NCBI GenBank assembly: GCA_012184525.1
Contig: WOFQ01000049.1
Location: 124,001 to 188,000 of the forward strand
DNA length: 64,000 bases
Reading direction: 5' to 3'
DNA from: Xenoacremonium recifei
Taxonomy: Eukaryota; Ascomycota; Sordariomycetes; Hypocreales; Nectriaceae
Part shown: one piece after another, positions 33,794 to 45,278 of the stretch
Layout of the letters: every line of letters begins with the position of its first letter
How positions within the stretch are numbered: the first letter of the stretch is position 1
Program-made: the position numbers and the translations under genes
The notes under the pieces: model-generated
The model's database searches: none
Told to the model about the DNA's origin: nothing
What the model saw: only the letters and a program-made list of their open reading frames with translations

Positions 33794-34165
33794 GAGACTG
33801 AAGAGCCTGAGAGGAAAAAATTACCGACCTGCAGTAAATGTCATATAGAAGGTCATAGAAGGGGCGCAAAATGCTGTATTTTACGTAGTCAAAATAGCCC
33901 ATAAATACAGGGCCCTTAGGGCACTTAGGGAGAAAAGCTATAGGGATCAGGCTGACTAATCAGCCTACCGGTGCGTGTACGCCCCGGTGCACGTAATAGC
34001 TGCCAGAGCTCACCGCGCATTACGTGAATATGTCACGTGGCGGGTCACGCAACACAGCCTTCAAATACAATACTGTCAGAGTCACGCGTGAAATGCAAGA
34101 CCTTCCATCTATCACTCCAGCCTCGAATTACAACTTTGAGGGTTGCATCAACGCCATCGATCGCC

Positions 34166-34956
34166 ATGGCATCGTCGCAGGAGAGCGAGCCGCAAGCTAC
34201 CCTGCCTTGCCTCGCGTGGGTCTGGTCCAACAATTCCAACGTGCAGTAAGTGATCCTCGCTCCGTTTCAAGAGCAACCTTCTCACAGAATTGATCATCTT
34301 GTAGTGTTGCCAAAGATCGCTCTTGGTTTGGCAACAATTATGTTCCTGTTGACACATTTGTCGTCCCCCCGCTTGGAGGCCAGGCCAAGGTAGTTGGGAT
34401 CGGAACCGTCGACCTCCCGACGAAGGCCTCCCCAAGGCAATCCGGCCCGGATTCACATAGCACCCTTCGTCTGGAACAGGTGCTGCACGTCCCTGGAAGT
34501 GTCTGCAACATCATCGGACAACCTATCCTTGACGATTACGGTGTCGTGACAGGGGGATTGGGCGATGGCTCAACCGGCTCCATCACCAAAGCCTCGGATG
34601 GCTCCCCGGTAGCTTTCTTCAAGCCTTTCGACGACGCGAGATTTTTCGAAGTCCAGCTCAGTGAGCCCCCTATCGGACCTCAAGTCGGCCCATCGCCTTT
34701 CGAGCCGTCTGGCCGTTACTGGATCCGATTTGAGTGGCCGGATAGCGAGAGGGTGAAGTTTGCCAATCTGCAAGTCTCGGGGCAAACTGCAGGCACAGAT
34801 ACAACCTCTCTGTCCTCTACCGAGCGTGCCTGGCTGAAGAAACATTTTGGGGGCGAGTTCAAGTTCCTCATGCAGTACGGGTTGAGTATCTACAAAGACG
34901 AGGATCGGGAGGAAGGACGTGCGATTATGCGAGCGATGATGGCTAACGACGAATGA
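34166..34956 (+). CDS. Copia-type retropepsin-fold protein, catalytic triad lost
   Basis: Two exons, 34166-34245 and 34305-34956, give 243 aa with an in-phase 59-base intron (GTAAGT ... TGTAG). Residues 17-35 (AWVWSNNSNVHVAKDRSWF) align with the start of the copia Pol protease domain, normally W-I-L-D-S-G-A-S-x-H-M-T-x-D-R-x-x-F. His, Asp-Arg and Phe are kept, but the catalytic D-S-G is S-N-N. Further on, GIGTVDL and VLHVPGSVCNIIGQPIL match the later strands of the same fold. The C-terminal half (GRYWIRFEWPD ... AWLKKHFGGEFKFLMQYG) is unlike any retroelement domain I know. There is no integrase or reverse transcriptase. A spliced, stop-free gene suggests a host gene of retroelement origin with no protease activity. 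Its function is unknown. Confidence 0.7.
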
Positions 34957-35339
34957 AGCGCGGGCTCTGCATTCCTCTTCACAGTTGGCCTATTTTGCTT
35001 GGTGTGCTTGTTAGTCGGACCCAAATGGAAATCTCCCCGCATCTCACCGGGGAAAATCCAATCCGGGGCCCCGGAAAGCTTGGAGTGCTCCGTGCGTGGA
35101 ATACGTTAATAGCCCGAGTTGAGATATGGGCTATAAAGGGATATAAATATGGCTAAATCCTCCATGGAACTCGGCAAGAGCACGTTTCCATCGGATGTAA
35201 TTATTTGTCTTGCTGATCCTTCTTCTCCGGCAGGATCCCCACGGAGTTCTCCATCCGAGTATATAACTCTGCAACTCCACGAATGACCCCCACCGATCTC
35301 TCACAATCCTTCATCATCCCAGAAAGCAAACCACCCATC
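34957..35339. promoter_or_regulatory. Intergenic promoter of the paraoxonase-like gene
   Basis: About 380 bases. TATA-like motifs occur at 35132-35137, around 35142 and at 35257-35263 (TATATAA). The last lies 76-83 bases before the chosen start codon. No gene was seen. Confidence 0.4.
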
Positions 35340-36788
35340 ATGAGCCGCATACCAGGATTACTCTCCGTCCTTCTCCCCTGCCTCGCAGCCCTCGCCTGGG
35401 TCTATCTCAACTTCGAGTCCTTCCTCGAGTCCTTTGCCGGCAGGATCACCATCGACCACTCTCGCCTGACCAAATGGGAGCACCACGCCTACATTAATAA
35501 CGCTGCCTGCACTGTCCAGCCTGCACTTCACGCCTGCGAGGATGTCAAGATCCATCAGGCTTCGTCCACGGCGTTTATATCTTGTGGGAATCCTGCTGAG
35601 CGCACGCGCTGGTATCCTGCGATCGCGCGCAATGTCGAGCAGAGGACGACGTTCCGTGAGGCGCTGTTTAAGCTTGATGTTGCAAGTGGGAAAGCGACCG
35701 AGTTGAAGATTCACGGGCTGGACGGGGACTTTGTCACCCACGGCTTGGATATCTACAGTATTCCGGAGGACACAACCAAGGTCAGTCAGTATACCTTCGC
35801 AAGTCACATCTTCTCTGACATTCTAGATCCTCATTTTCGCCGTAAACCATGCACGGTCTAGCGACTCGATCTGTGTCTTTGCCCACCAGCTCGGCTCGGA
35901 TGATGTCTACCTTGTCAAGGAGGTCAAGCACGCCAACATCAAGACCGCCAACGGCGTCGCCGCAACAGGCCCTCAGTACGTATCGTTGACAACCTTTAGA
36001 ACACCCGTTACTCACAGAAACACAGGAGTTTCTTTGTCACCAACGACCACCACTTCTCGCGCGGCGTTCTCCGCGATCTTGAAGAGCAATGGGGTCCGTG
36101 GAGCTGGGCTTCCAACGTGCAGTACTGCACCTTCGACGATAAGGCAAGTAAAGCGCTCCTCACATCCCGAGATGAACTTGGGAGTCTAATCATTTGGACA
36201 GACCGTCCAGTGTCACCAAGCCTCTGAGAGTGTCCCTGGAGCAAACGGCCTCGCTGTCTCCGGAAAGCAGCTATACCTAGGCGACTCCAAGAACGGAACT
36301 GTCAGCGTCTTTGACGTCGAGGACAACAACACCCTACGACGAACGCATCACGTCGTAAGTCCCTCCTATTCCCCTCCATCCTTACCACACTGACAAAACA
36401 CTAACCTCCGCAGGACCTCGGCGCCGCAGCAGACAACATCAGAGTCATGCCCGGTAGCGGCGACCTAATCGTCTCCAGTAAGCCCCCCAACTGCTACCAA
36501 AAAAATCGTCGCACTAAGCATTTCCCAGTCTTTCCCACACTCGAAAACATGCCTCTCATGCTAGCCAACGTGAACGCTCTGGGAAAGACGCTGAAGGTGC
36601 CGTCGGCAGCGCTCAGATTGCGCCGCGCCGATGGTTTCAAGCCCGAGCTGTTGTTTCATGATGACGGCTCGGTTCTGAGCTTCATGACGGCGGCGGACAT
36701 CGATATGGCTCATCGTGTCATGGTCGGCGCCGCGGTCTTGCAATACGGTGCGGTGGCGGTGTGTAAGCTCCCACCCGACTTCAAATAG
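35340..36788 (+). CDS. Paraoxonase/arylesterase-like membrane-anchored beta-propeller
   Basis: Six exons (35340-35780, 35827-35975, 36026-36143, 36202-36354, 36414-36477, 36529-36788) give 394 aa in phase throughout. An upstream ATG at 35283 is in frame and would add 19 residues. I prefer 35340 because a TATATAA box sits at 35257 and the protein then opens with a signal anchor (LLSVLLPCLAALAWVYL). Paraoxonase landmarks follow: THGLDIY, FFVTNDHHFSRG (about 198-209), PGANGLAVSG and DNIRVMPGSGDLIVS (about 294). The TND and DN asparagines are calcium ligands in this family. These proteins are six-bladed propellers hydrolysing lactones and aryl esters. The substrate here is unknown. The third intron (36144-36201) has a GC donor, AAG/GCAAGT, because the only GT nearby would run into a stop. 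Confidence 0.88.
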
Positions 36789-37131
36789 GAGATTAGGAAA
36801 AGTGCATGGGATGTGAGATATGCAATGGTGTATGATGAGAACAACAAGTATTTCCGTCACAATAGTCTTTCTCTCATTATACTTTATGGTCATGATGTTA
36901 TACGATATCACAGGCCAACAACCCCAAAAGCATTCGTTTCCCAAATATGACCCGTCCTGCCTCATCCACTCCCTCAAGTCTTTCTTTCATCTCATCCCAG
37001 TTCCTGTACACAAAAACACTCCATCATTCAGTCCCGGAGCAAAACAAAATCCGACAGTGACAATCAAGAAACGCCGCGCCATGTTCCATCCACTGACAAC
37101 CCCCCTTACAGCAGCCCTCGTTCATCATCCC
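36789..37131. other. Convergent intergenic spacer
   Basis: Between the stop codons of the paraoxonase-like gene and the myosin gene, 343 bases. This is 3' flanking sequence of both genes, with nothing else recognisable. Confidence 0.6.
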
Positions 37132-40100
37132 TCACAGGAACCCCTTGGTCATGCTCGGGACTCTCCCGATGCTGCTTTTTCTCCGCGGCACTGCCACGCT
37201 CGCCGGCTCGTCGCCCTCGCTTGCCCGCCAGGGGCCCATGCGGCTGCGGACACTACCGATGACGCTACCGCCCTTCTCGACGCGGAGGCTCTTCCAGCCC
37301 TCGAGCTCCCGCTCCAGGCGGAGGCACCTCTCCTTCTCCTCCCGCAGCTCGCGCTCCGCCCGCCGCGCCGATAGCTGGTTCTCGGACTCGGACGACTGCA
37401 GCTCGTCGATCGTCTTAAGAAGCTTGTCTGCCTTGTCCCGCATCCGCGAGACATCGTCTGCCAGCTGCGAGTTCTGCTTGTCCTTGCGGTCGAGCTGGTT
37501 CTGCAGGTCCTTCACAATTCGGTCGACATTTCGGACCGACCGTTGAGACTTGGATCGCTCGGTCTCCTGATCTTCGAGCTGAGATTCAAGCTGGCACGAG
37601 TTAGTATTCTGTATGCATATGATTTCTGGAGTTGCTTACCTCTTGGATTCGCTTGTGGAGGAACTTGATGTCCTGGCTAGCACTAGAATAGCCCTTGGTT
37701 TCAAGATCAACCAACTTCAACTGAGCCTCATTCACCGTCTTCTCCAGTGACGCCTTCGCCTTTTGCAGTTGGGCGCTGGTCTCTCGCTCGGCGAGCACCT
37801 CCTTCTGGACTTCAGACGCCAGAGCCTCCGCTCGTCGCATCTTCTCAATCGCCGCCGCAGCAAGATCCTCTTGTCGGGCGAGGTTGGACTTGAGCTCCAA
37901 GATCTCCTTGTCAAGGTTGGCAGCATTTCGCAAGGATGGGCTCTCACCCTTGACGAGGTCCTCCAAGCCTGACTTCGCTTCTTCGAGTCGCGCTTCGACG
38001 TTGCGCTTCTCGCGAAGCAACGAGTCTCGCTCAGTCGTGATCTCGTCAACCGACGAGCGGAGGGCCCGAACTTGAGACAACAGCGATATTACCTTGCTCT
38101 GAGCCTCGTTATGAGCATTGACGGCCTCATCTCGAGACGAGGCAACATCGGCCAGTGTCGACTCCAGTCGAGACTTCTCCTTGGACCACGTCGAGCTGTT
38201 GAGGACCTCGTCATCCCACTTCGATCGGAGTTCGTCCAGTTCCTCCCGGAGACGCGTAATCTCGGCTTGCTTGAAAAGCTTTTCTTCGCGGGCAAGGTCG
38301 AGCTCGTTCGTGAGCGTGGCGAACTCAGCCTGATACTTCTTACGAGTCTGCTCCATGCTGGACTCCTTGTCTTCGATGTCCATGGCACGTTGGTTTCGGT
38401 AGTCTTCCAGTTCGTGCTGGAGTCTCCTCTTCGCCTGCGTCACGCCCTCCAGGTCAGTCGAGATGTCCTCAACCTTCTCTTCAAGGCGCTGGTTTTGTCG
38501 CTGAAGGTCCTCAATGGTAGCGTCCATCTTCTTGCGTTCCGACATAATTTCAGCATAAGTATCTTCCGCCTCTCTGGCCTGAGACTTGGCAAACTGCTCA
38601 GCGCGATTAGCCTTGAGCACTGCGATCTCGGCCTGCTCAAGCTTGCTGAAGTACTCGTCCGAGCGACTCTTGTAAAGGTTGAGGCTCGACGTGACGTCGG
38701 CGAGCTTGGAAGTTTCTGCGTCAAGTCGAATCTGCAGATCTGTAAACTCCTGCAGAAGCTGGCTACGGCTTTGTGACTCTTGCTCGCGGGCAAGTGTCAT
38801 CTCCTGCAGTTCCGATTTGGCGTCGCGGAGATCAACTTCGATCTTGGCACGATCATGACGCATCTTGTCGAAATGAGCCTTTACATCCGTCAGCTCAGAA
38901 ACAGCCTCCTTATGGCTGTTGATCAGGGCTCGGCGCGATTCTTCCTGGCTGTTCAGGACGTCAAAAATCTCTTCGTGACTTCGGGTCTGAATATCACGAA
39001 GCGAGATCTCGCCAGATCGGACAGACCGCTCAAGAGCAGACACTTTCTTGGTGGAGTCATCCAACATCTCATGTAGGCGAGTGTTCATCCTCTCCAACTT
39101 CTGGATCCTTCTCACGGACGGGCTGTCATCATTGCCCTCCGGAACCGGTGTGCTCCGCTCGAGCTGGCTCTGGAGATGGCGGTTTTGCATCTGTGTAAGC
39201 TGGAGTTGGTTCTGGAGCTCCTCAACCTCGGCCTTCAAATCCATGCGATTGTTGAAGTTGAGCGTGTCCACCGTTCGATCGGACCGCGTTGAGTCTTGAA
39301 GATACTCAGCCTCTTGGAAGCGGCGATTTGGCGTCGTGGGGTTCGAGTTGTTGCGAGTGTTGTTGAGCCTCATCGAGCGCTTATAAGTCGGCGAACCGTT
39401 GAAAGGAGCCTCATTAAGATCAATCTCTTCCAGCTTTGGCCGACTTGGCGACTCATTGCGAGCGGCTCTGAGCTCAGCAAGTTGATTCTCCGCGTTTGAT
39501 CGCGCCGTGGTTTGGACACGAAGGTTCTGCTGAAGCTCCTCAACCTTTCTGACCAAGTCAAAATTCTTCAGCAATATCTGATCGTTTGAGCCATCCGATT
39601 GAGGTGGAATCGTGATCTGAGGGTCGACGGTTCGCAGAACAGTGATCATTTGTGAGCGCAGATCTTGAAGTTCTCTATCCCGGGAGTCGAGAGAAGTTTG
39701 AAGTGACCGCACGGTGGCCTGCGCCTGCGTTCGTAGTTGTCGTTCCGACTCTACTGAGCGGTTGGCTTCTGCCATTTGGACGTTGAAGGTCGATGTCGCC
39801 TTTTCGGTGTTTCGGCTAGACTTGACCTCGCGAGCAACTTCGTGGCTCAGATCCTCAAGGTTCAGCGTGAGCTTCTCGGCCCGCTTCTCCAGAGAGGCAA
39901 TGGCGAGTTGAGACTCGTTCAACTCCTTATGAAGCTTGGCGTTTTGCTCCTCAAGGCGCGCCTTCTCCCGCTGAAGGGAAATAATCTGACCACGGGAAGC
40001 CTCGTTAGCTCGTGATGTTGAGCGAGCAATCTCGAGTCCCTTTTGTTGAATCTTGTTCAACAACGCTCGGTTATCGTTTTCAGAAGCCATCAGTCGGCTC

Positions 40101-43100
40101 TTCACAGTGCCGAGTTCTCGTTCGAGCCTTTCCTTAGCTTGGTCATTCTTGAGGCCAAATTCGCCGGAATCAAGGATCATCTTGTTCAGGTCCTTAATCT
40201 GATGATTCAACTTGGTGCATTCCTCCTCGAACCATTGAAGACGCTCCTGGGCCGCATCGAGATCTCTGCGGAGACTGTCCTCGCGCTCACGTGCAACTTT
40301 TGATGCGTGGCGTTGACCCTCGACTTCGGCCTGCATGCGAGCTTCTTCGGCGGCCGTCTTGGCACTTCTCAGTCTTCGGATCTCCTGCCGGGCCTCATCT
40401 CGCTCTTTCTCTGCTGTTGACCGAGCTTCCATTGTTCGGCGAAGAGTATCCTGTTGGGCATAGAGCTCCTTCTCTATGATGATTTTGGATTCATTGAGAT
40501 GGTCGTACTCCTCCTTCAAGGCCTCGAACTTGTGCTCTCCCAAAAGAAGGACATCGTCGCGAGACTGGCGCTCGCGGCTCAACTCCATTTGAGTATTGTA
40601 GAGCTCCTCCTTGAGATCCTTGATCTGAGACTCAAGGACTTGGCGGTTCTGGTCTGCTTGAGCGTCCTCGGACAGACGAGCCTCCAGCAGATTCTTTGCG
40701 TCTTCGGCTTCTCGCTCCAGCTGCGATTGTTGAGATCTCATGGCCACGAGCTCGGCCTGAACCTCTCGGAATCGGGCTGCCGTCTTCTCTTTTTCAGCAG
40801 TCAGAGCTCTCCTTTGGTCTTCAAGACCTTGACGCTCAGATTGGAATTTCCTGTTGTCGTTACGAAGCAGAGCCAGCTCGCTTTCTTTCTGGCGTACCAG
40901 ATCTTCATAGTCGGTTGAGGTTTTCGATAGTTGAGTAAGCTGCTGCTGAATATCGCGATTCTCCCGGGAGAGAGTAGATTCTCGGACCTTAAATGCCTGA
41001 AGCTCCTTCTGAGCCGTATGTAACTTGACCTCCAGATCTTGGTCGACTTGCAAAAGCTTGCCCTCCAGATCATGGACTTTCCTATCTTTCAAGGAGAGCT
41101 GGCTTTGCAGAACTCTGACTTCGTCCTCCAAGGCGGCCTCCTGCGCACTCCGCTCGGATTGCTTTCGAGAAATATCGTCGATGGATGCCTCAAGATTTGA
41201 GATCTTAGTCGTAAGGTCACTCTTCTCCTCCTCAAGCTTGGCGATGAGCAAAGCAGCTTGTTCAAGCTGAGCTCGATACGTCTCGACTTCCCGCTCTGCG
41301 CGATTCTTAGCTTCCATAAGGCCGTCCAGTTCGTCTTCCAATCTCTCCTGGTCATCAATAGCACCAGCGAGCTTTTCCTCGAGCTCAGCCTCGCGCAGTT
41401 GTAGACGCTTGAAGATTTCCTCCTTGTCGAGTGCCAGTGCCCGTTCGCTTTCGAGTGTCTGTTGAATACGAACCAACTCGGTGTGGCAGTTCCGACGATC
41501 CTCTTCCAGCTTTTGTCGGTTCTCTGTCTCAAGGCGCATCTTCTCGTTGAGTTGCTGAATCATTGCATCCCGACGTTTGACCTCTGTGGCAGTCCTAGTG
41601 GTTCCTAGCAGGGGCTTCATCTTGACAATGAGTTGCCACCATGGGTTTTCTGCAAGGTCAAGATAGACATGGAAGTTGCGTTGGATAATACGAGTGGCTT
41701 CGGTTCGGAAGAGTCGTTTGTATGCGGCACGCCGCTGAATGTAGCCCCGCGCAATTGACTGGAATCGGGCCATGATCTGTGTGATCAAAGCATCTCGCTG
41801 TTCTTCGAGCTCGGCGAGAACTCCAGCTCGGAAGAAGACCTTGGTCAGACCAACGCGATACAGCGCCTTGTCGAGACCGAGCTTCTCGAGAACCAGCGTC
41901 GCAACCGCTTGTCCTTCCACATAGCCCTTGGGCATATCCCGGCAGAGCACCTCGTACCGCGCTCGGAACTCAGCGAAAGGAAGACGGTTGGGGAATCCGG
42001 TCCTGGCAATTCGAATACCCTCAAGAACACCATTGCACCGGAGTTGGTCGAGAACCAGCAGTTTATTGAACTGCTTCGGCTTCTTTTTGTGGTTGGGCAG
42101 GATGCAACGGACGAAATGAGGGTGTGTATCGTGCAGTTGAGCCATGAGACTGTGGAGTTGCTCCTTGTGCCTTTGCGCAACTGTCCGGAACAGTCCCTTC
42201 TTGACGCGGTTCCTTGCGCCGCCGAGACCGTCGTCAGTTTCAGCACAGTCGGCGAAGAGGGATGCAATGTGTTTGTCGGTAGAGGCAGCAAGTAGGCGCG
42301 TGATGTTATCATTCAACGGGTCCTTGTTCTTCTCCAGCCAACCTTCAGTGGAGTACTCGACCTCGGCAGCGTAGTGCGTAAGGATGAACCCTTGACCGAG
42401 TCTTGAAGGTCGGTACTTTGCTGTCTTCTTGTCCCACAGCGAGTTGAGCTTCTCGGTGAAGGATTTATCTGTAGCTTTTGGCATGACGCAGTCCTCGTCC
42501 AGGCACGAGAAGATACCGATGGGGTTAGACAACTCGATGAGATCGATCGTAGGCTGCAAGTCCCGGCCGAAGTCGATGAACTTCCATTCAATCTGTTCTC
42601 TGGCGTATTCTTCCTGTTCCAAGACGAACATGTGGTGATTGAAGAACTGCTGGAGCTTCTCGTTGGTGTAGTTGATACAGAGCTGCTCGAAACTGTTTTC
42701 CTCGAAGATCTCGAAACCAGCAATATCGAGAACGCCGATGAAGTGGGAGTCGTCCATACCCATGCCGGAGCGATCTAGTTGCCGGTTGATGCGATTGACA
42801 AGGTCACCGAACCCTCGTTCGTAGATGCCCTTTGACAAAGCATCCAAACCGAGGCGAACCTGTTCCGGGGTCTGAACCTTCTCAACCCATTCTCGCCCAG
42901 CCTTGACCTTGGGATGCAGAAGCCCTTGTAGGAATGGCTCCATTGGCACACCAAGGAGCTGACATACCTTGGCTGCCTGATCCTTTGCATCTGGAGCCAG
43001 ACGAGCTTGATCAGCGGTCCTGCTCTCCTTGACGACGGCGATGTTGCCCAGATGAAGGACGGCGGCGATGGTCCGCAGAATGGCGCTCTGCTCTTGGTCT

Positions 43101-44445
43101 GAGAAGCCCATAACCGCAAAGGCCTCCATGAGGGAGTCCCATTCAGCTTGGTCTGACACGCCAACAATGGTGTCGTGGCCATCTCGAGTGTAGGCAAAGT
43201 CCTCAACACCCAGTCCGTCGATGAGGAAATCCTTCTTCATCCGTGAGCTGGCGCCCTGTAGGAGTTGGTAAAAGATGTGGTAGTTCCGCTCATGCGCGTT
43301 GAGACGAACAACCCTTGATTTCTCGAGTAAATACCAATCGATGAAGGCACCGGCAATGGCGCCATTACGGTTGAACTCGATGCGAATGAATTTTCCAAAA
43401 CGGGAAGAGTTGTTGTTGCGAACGGTCTGAGCATTTCCAAAAGCTTCCAAGATGGGATTGGCTCGGAGAATTTGCTGGGACAGGTTCGGCTGGTTCGACG
43501 ACTTGCCCTTTGTTGATGATTCGGTTTGCGCGACAGCAGCAAGATATTGAATCACCTTCTTCGTATTCTCTGTCTTTCCGGCACCAGACTCGCCAGTCAC
43601 CAGAATACTCTGGTTCTGGCCTTCTTCGACAAGATTCCGGAAAGCCTCGTCGGCCATGGAGAAGATGTGGGGTTTCGTATCTTCTCGACTTCGTCCCTTG
43701 TACATGTTGACGTACTCGTTAGTGTAGATGGGGAGAGGACAGTAGGGGTTGACTGTGACCAAGAAGAGGCCAGAGTAGGTATATATTAGGTCGGCCTGGT
43801 ATCTCATGTGTAGATTGTGAACAACCGAAGCCTCGTTCAAATGGGTGAGCTCGGCCATATCGTTCGCCTTGTCGAACTTGGCGGGGTTGACCTTGTCGAC
43901 GCTTTCGGCGTCGACTTCTCGTTGCTATACTGCTGTTAGAGGATGCATAGAGTCCTTGAAGTCTGGTAACTGACCGTTCCATCATCGCATTGCACCAGGA
44001 GTCTGTTTCCTGCCAACTCCTCGACGACCCAGCCCTTGACAAAGGCATTCTGGGGGTCCTTAAGCCACACATAACGTTTGCCAGAGAAGTCATTCTCGCC
44101 CTCAATGCTCTTCACAGCATCGTAGCCCCCTCTTTTGACCTCCTCGGTCTTGATGAAGGAGGGGGCAAACGTGCTCGATGTGGGGGTGGCATTTCTCGAC
44201 TCGCTGCGTTGACGGCGGGCAAGACTGCCAGCGCGACCGATCGATGCGGAGAACGAGGCGCTTGACTGACTTCGAGCGTGCGATGGCGGCGTTGCCGATG
44301 CGGAAAGCTGGACGGGAGAGGAAAAGAGAGCCGACTTCGGTCTGGCCGCGGCGGTGGTGGTGACGGGAGCCGGCGAGGCGGTTGAGGGAGACCGGGCAAA
44401 GGGATTACTGCGCCGATGCGCGGAGCTGCCGGCGTTGAAGGACAT
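37132..44445 (-). CDS. myoB: Class II myosin heavy chain
   Basis: Three minus-strand exons, 44445-43975, 43924-37640 and 37590-37132, give 2404 aa. Residues 1-90 are a Ser/Ala-rich head extension, followed by an SH3-like subdomain (KRYVWLKDPQNAFVKGWV). The motor has the P-loop GESGAGKT (about 267), switch I NNNSSRFGKF (about 326) and switch II DIAGFEIFEENSFEQLCINY (about 557). An IQ-like helix with IARGYIQRRAAYKRL is near 878. From about 950 to 2370 there is almost unbroken heptad coiled coil, interrupted near 1680-1740 by Pro/Asn-rich phospho-like sequence (SPTYKRS, NSNPTTPNRR). The very long tail is typical of filamentous-fungal myosin II, which builds the contractile actomyosin ring at septa and acts in chitin deposition. 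The symbol follows the Aspergillus name for the class II myosin. All ATPase residues look intact. Confidence 0.97.
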
Positions 44446-45278
44446 TCTGCGGCATCAACGTCGACGTCAACGTCAACGCCAATGTGAGTGTCAATATCAA
44501 CAGCCCTTGGGTGGCGCGATGGTGTTGAGCGAAGGGCGGATCAGCTCCCACGTGGATATGGCATGCGACGTAAACAAAGACGGCGGGGACGATACAGGAA
44601 CTAGAAAGAAGAGATGCAGATACCGTCCGAACGCGGTAAATCAATGAAAGAGACCCCGCGATGCTGGGGAAATTACAGCTTCATGAGGAATGGCATTGAG
44701 CATCCAGCAGTCATGAAGGCTCGCTCTAGCTTCGGCGCAGAGGGTTGGGCAGGAGCACAGGGATTAAAACAGTCGCGGTTGCCAGGGCCACTTGCGCCCG
44801 AAGTAAACAAAGCGAGCACGTGACTTGCGTGCACACCTTGCATAACTTGCACAACGTCACCTGCGCCGCGGATCGCTGCTACTAATATGGAAAGAGCCTA
44901 GCGTAGATGCCCCGGCGCTTGAGACTTCTTGCCTGAATTTCATCCTACCTCTGCTAACTTTTGCCTTGTACTTCTCTCCTGTCTATTACACCAGCTCCAG
45001 TCGTGCTCCGGCAAGCCTTCCCTCAGGGCACCGACTTCGCGGTTACAATCTCTGAGTTTTCTCAGCACATTAAGAGAGGCGCCGAAGCATCAAGTCGCGC
45101 ACCGTGATTTCTGAAGTCAATGCTTTGTTCGTTCGTCCGTGGACACATCCGGGACCCAGCCTCGTCGCGACGATTTGCATCCTAAAGAACCTCACTACCT
45201 ATTCAATTCAGAAGCTCAAGTCCTTCCTGCCAGATGCAAAACTAGTCCAACACGACTCACACATAACGTCATCTAGAG
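44446..45278. promoter_or_regulatory. Shared divergent promoter, myosin II / CCCH zinc-finger gene
   Basis: 833 bases between two divergent start codons. Just upstream of the myosin ATG, 44453-44500 holds a short GTCAAC-type hexamer repeat. The plus-strand half (44900-45270) is pyrimidine-rich, like a leader. No other gene was seen. Confidence 0.5.

Larger units (their letters stand above)
33343..34004. mobile_element. 662-bp Mutator-like (MULE) non-autonomous element
   Basis: The ends 33343-33419 and 33928-34004 are inverted repeats of 77 bases with one mismatch, starting GGCAGCTATTACGTGC. Each arm contains a small palindrome GGCTGA-4-TCAGCC (33382-33397 and its mirror), so each end can fold on itself. 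The interior encodes a fragment with a FAR1-like DNA-binding look followed by a zinc-knuckle pattern after a stop codon. There is no transposase catalytic domain. The expected 8-10-base target duplication is not visible at these borders, so the limits or the superfamily could be slightly off. It sits in the promoter region of the HET gene. Confidence 0.75.

Noticed and set aside
34960..35156. 67-codon frame before the paraoxonase-like gene
   Set aside because: Lies in the promoter over TATA-like motifs, with no domain and no splice continuation.
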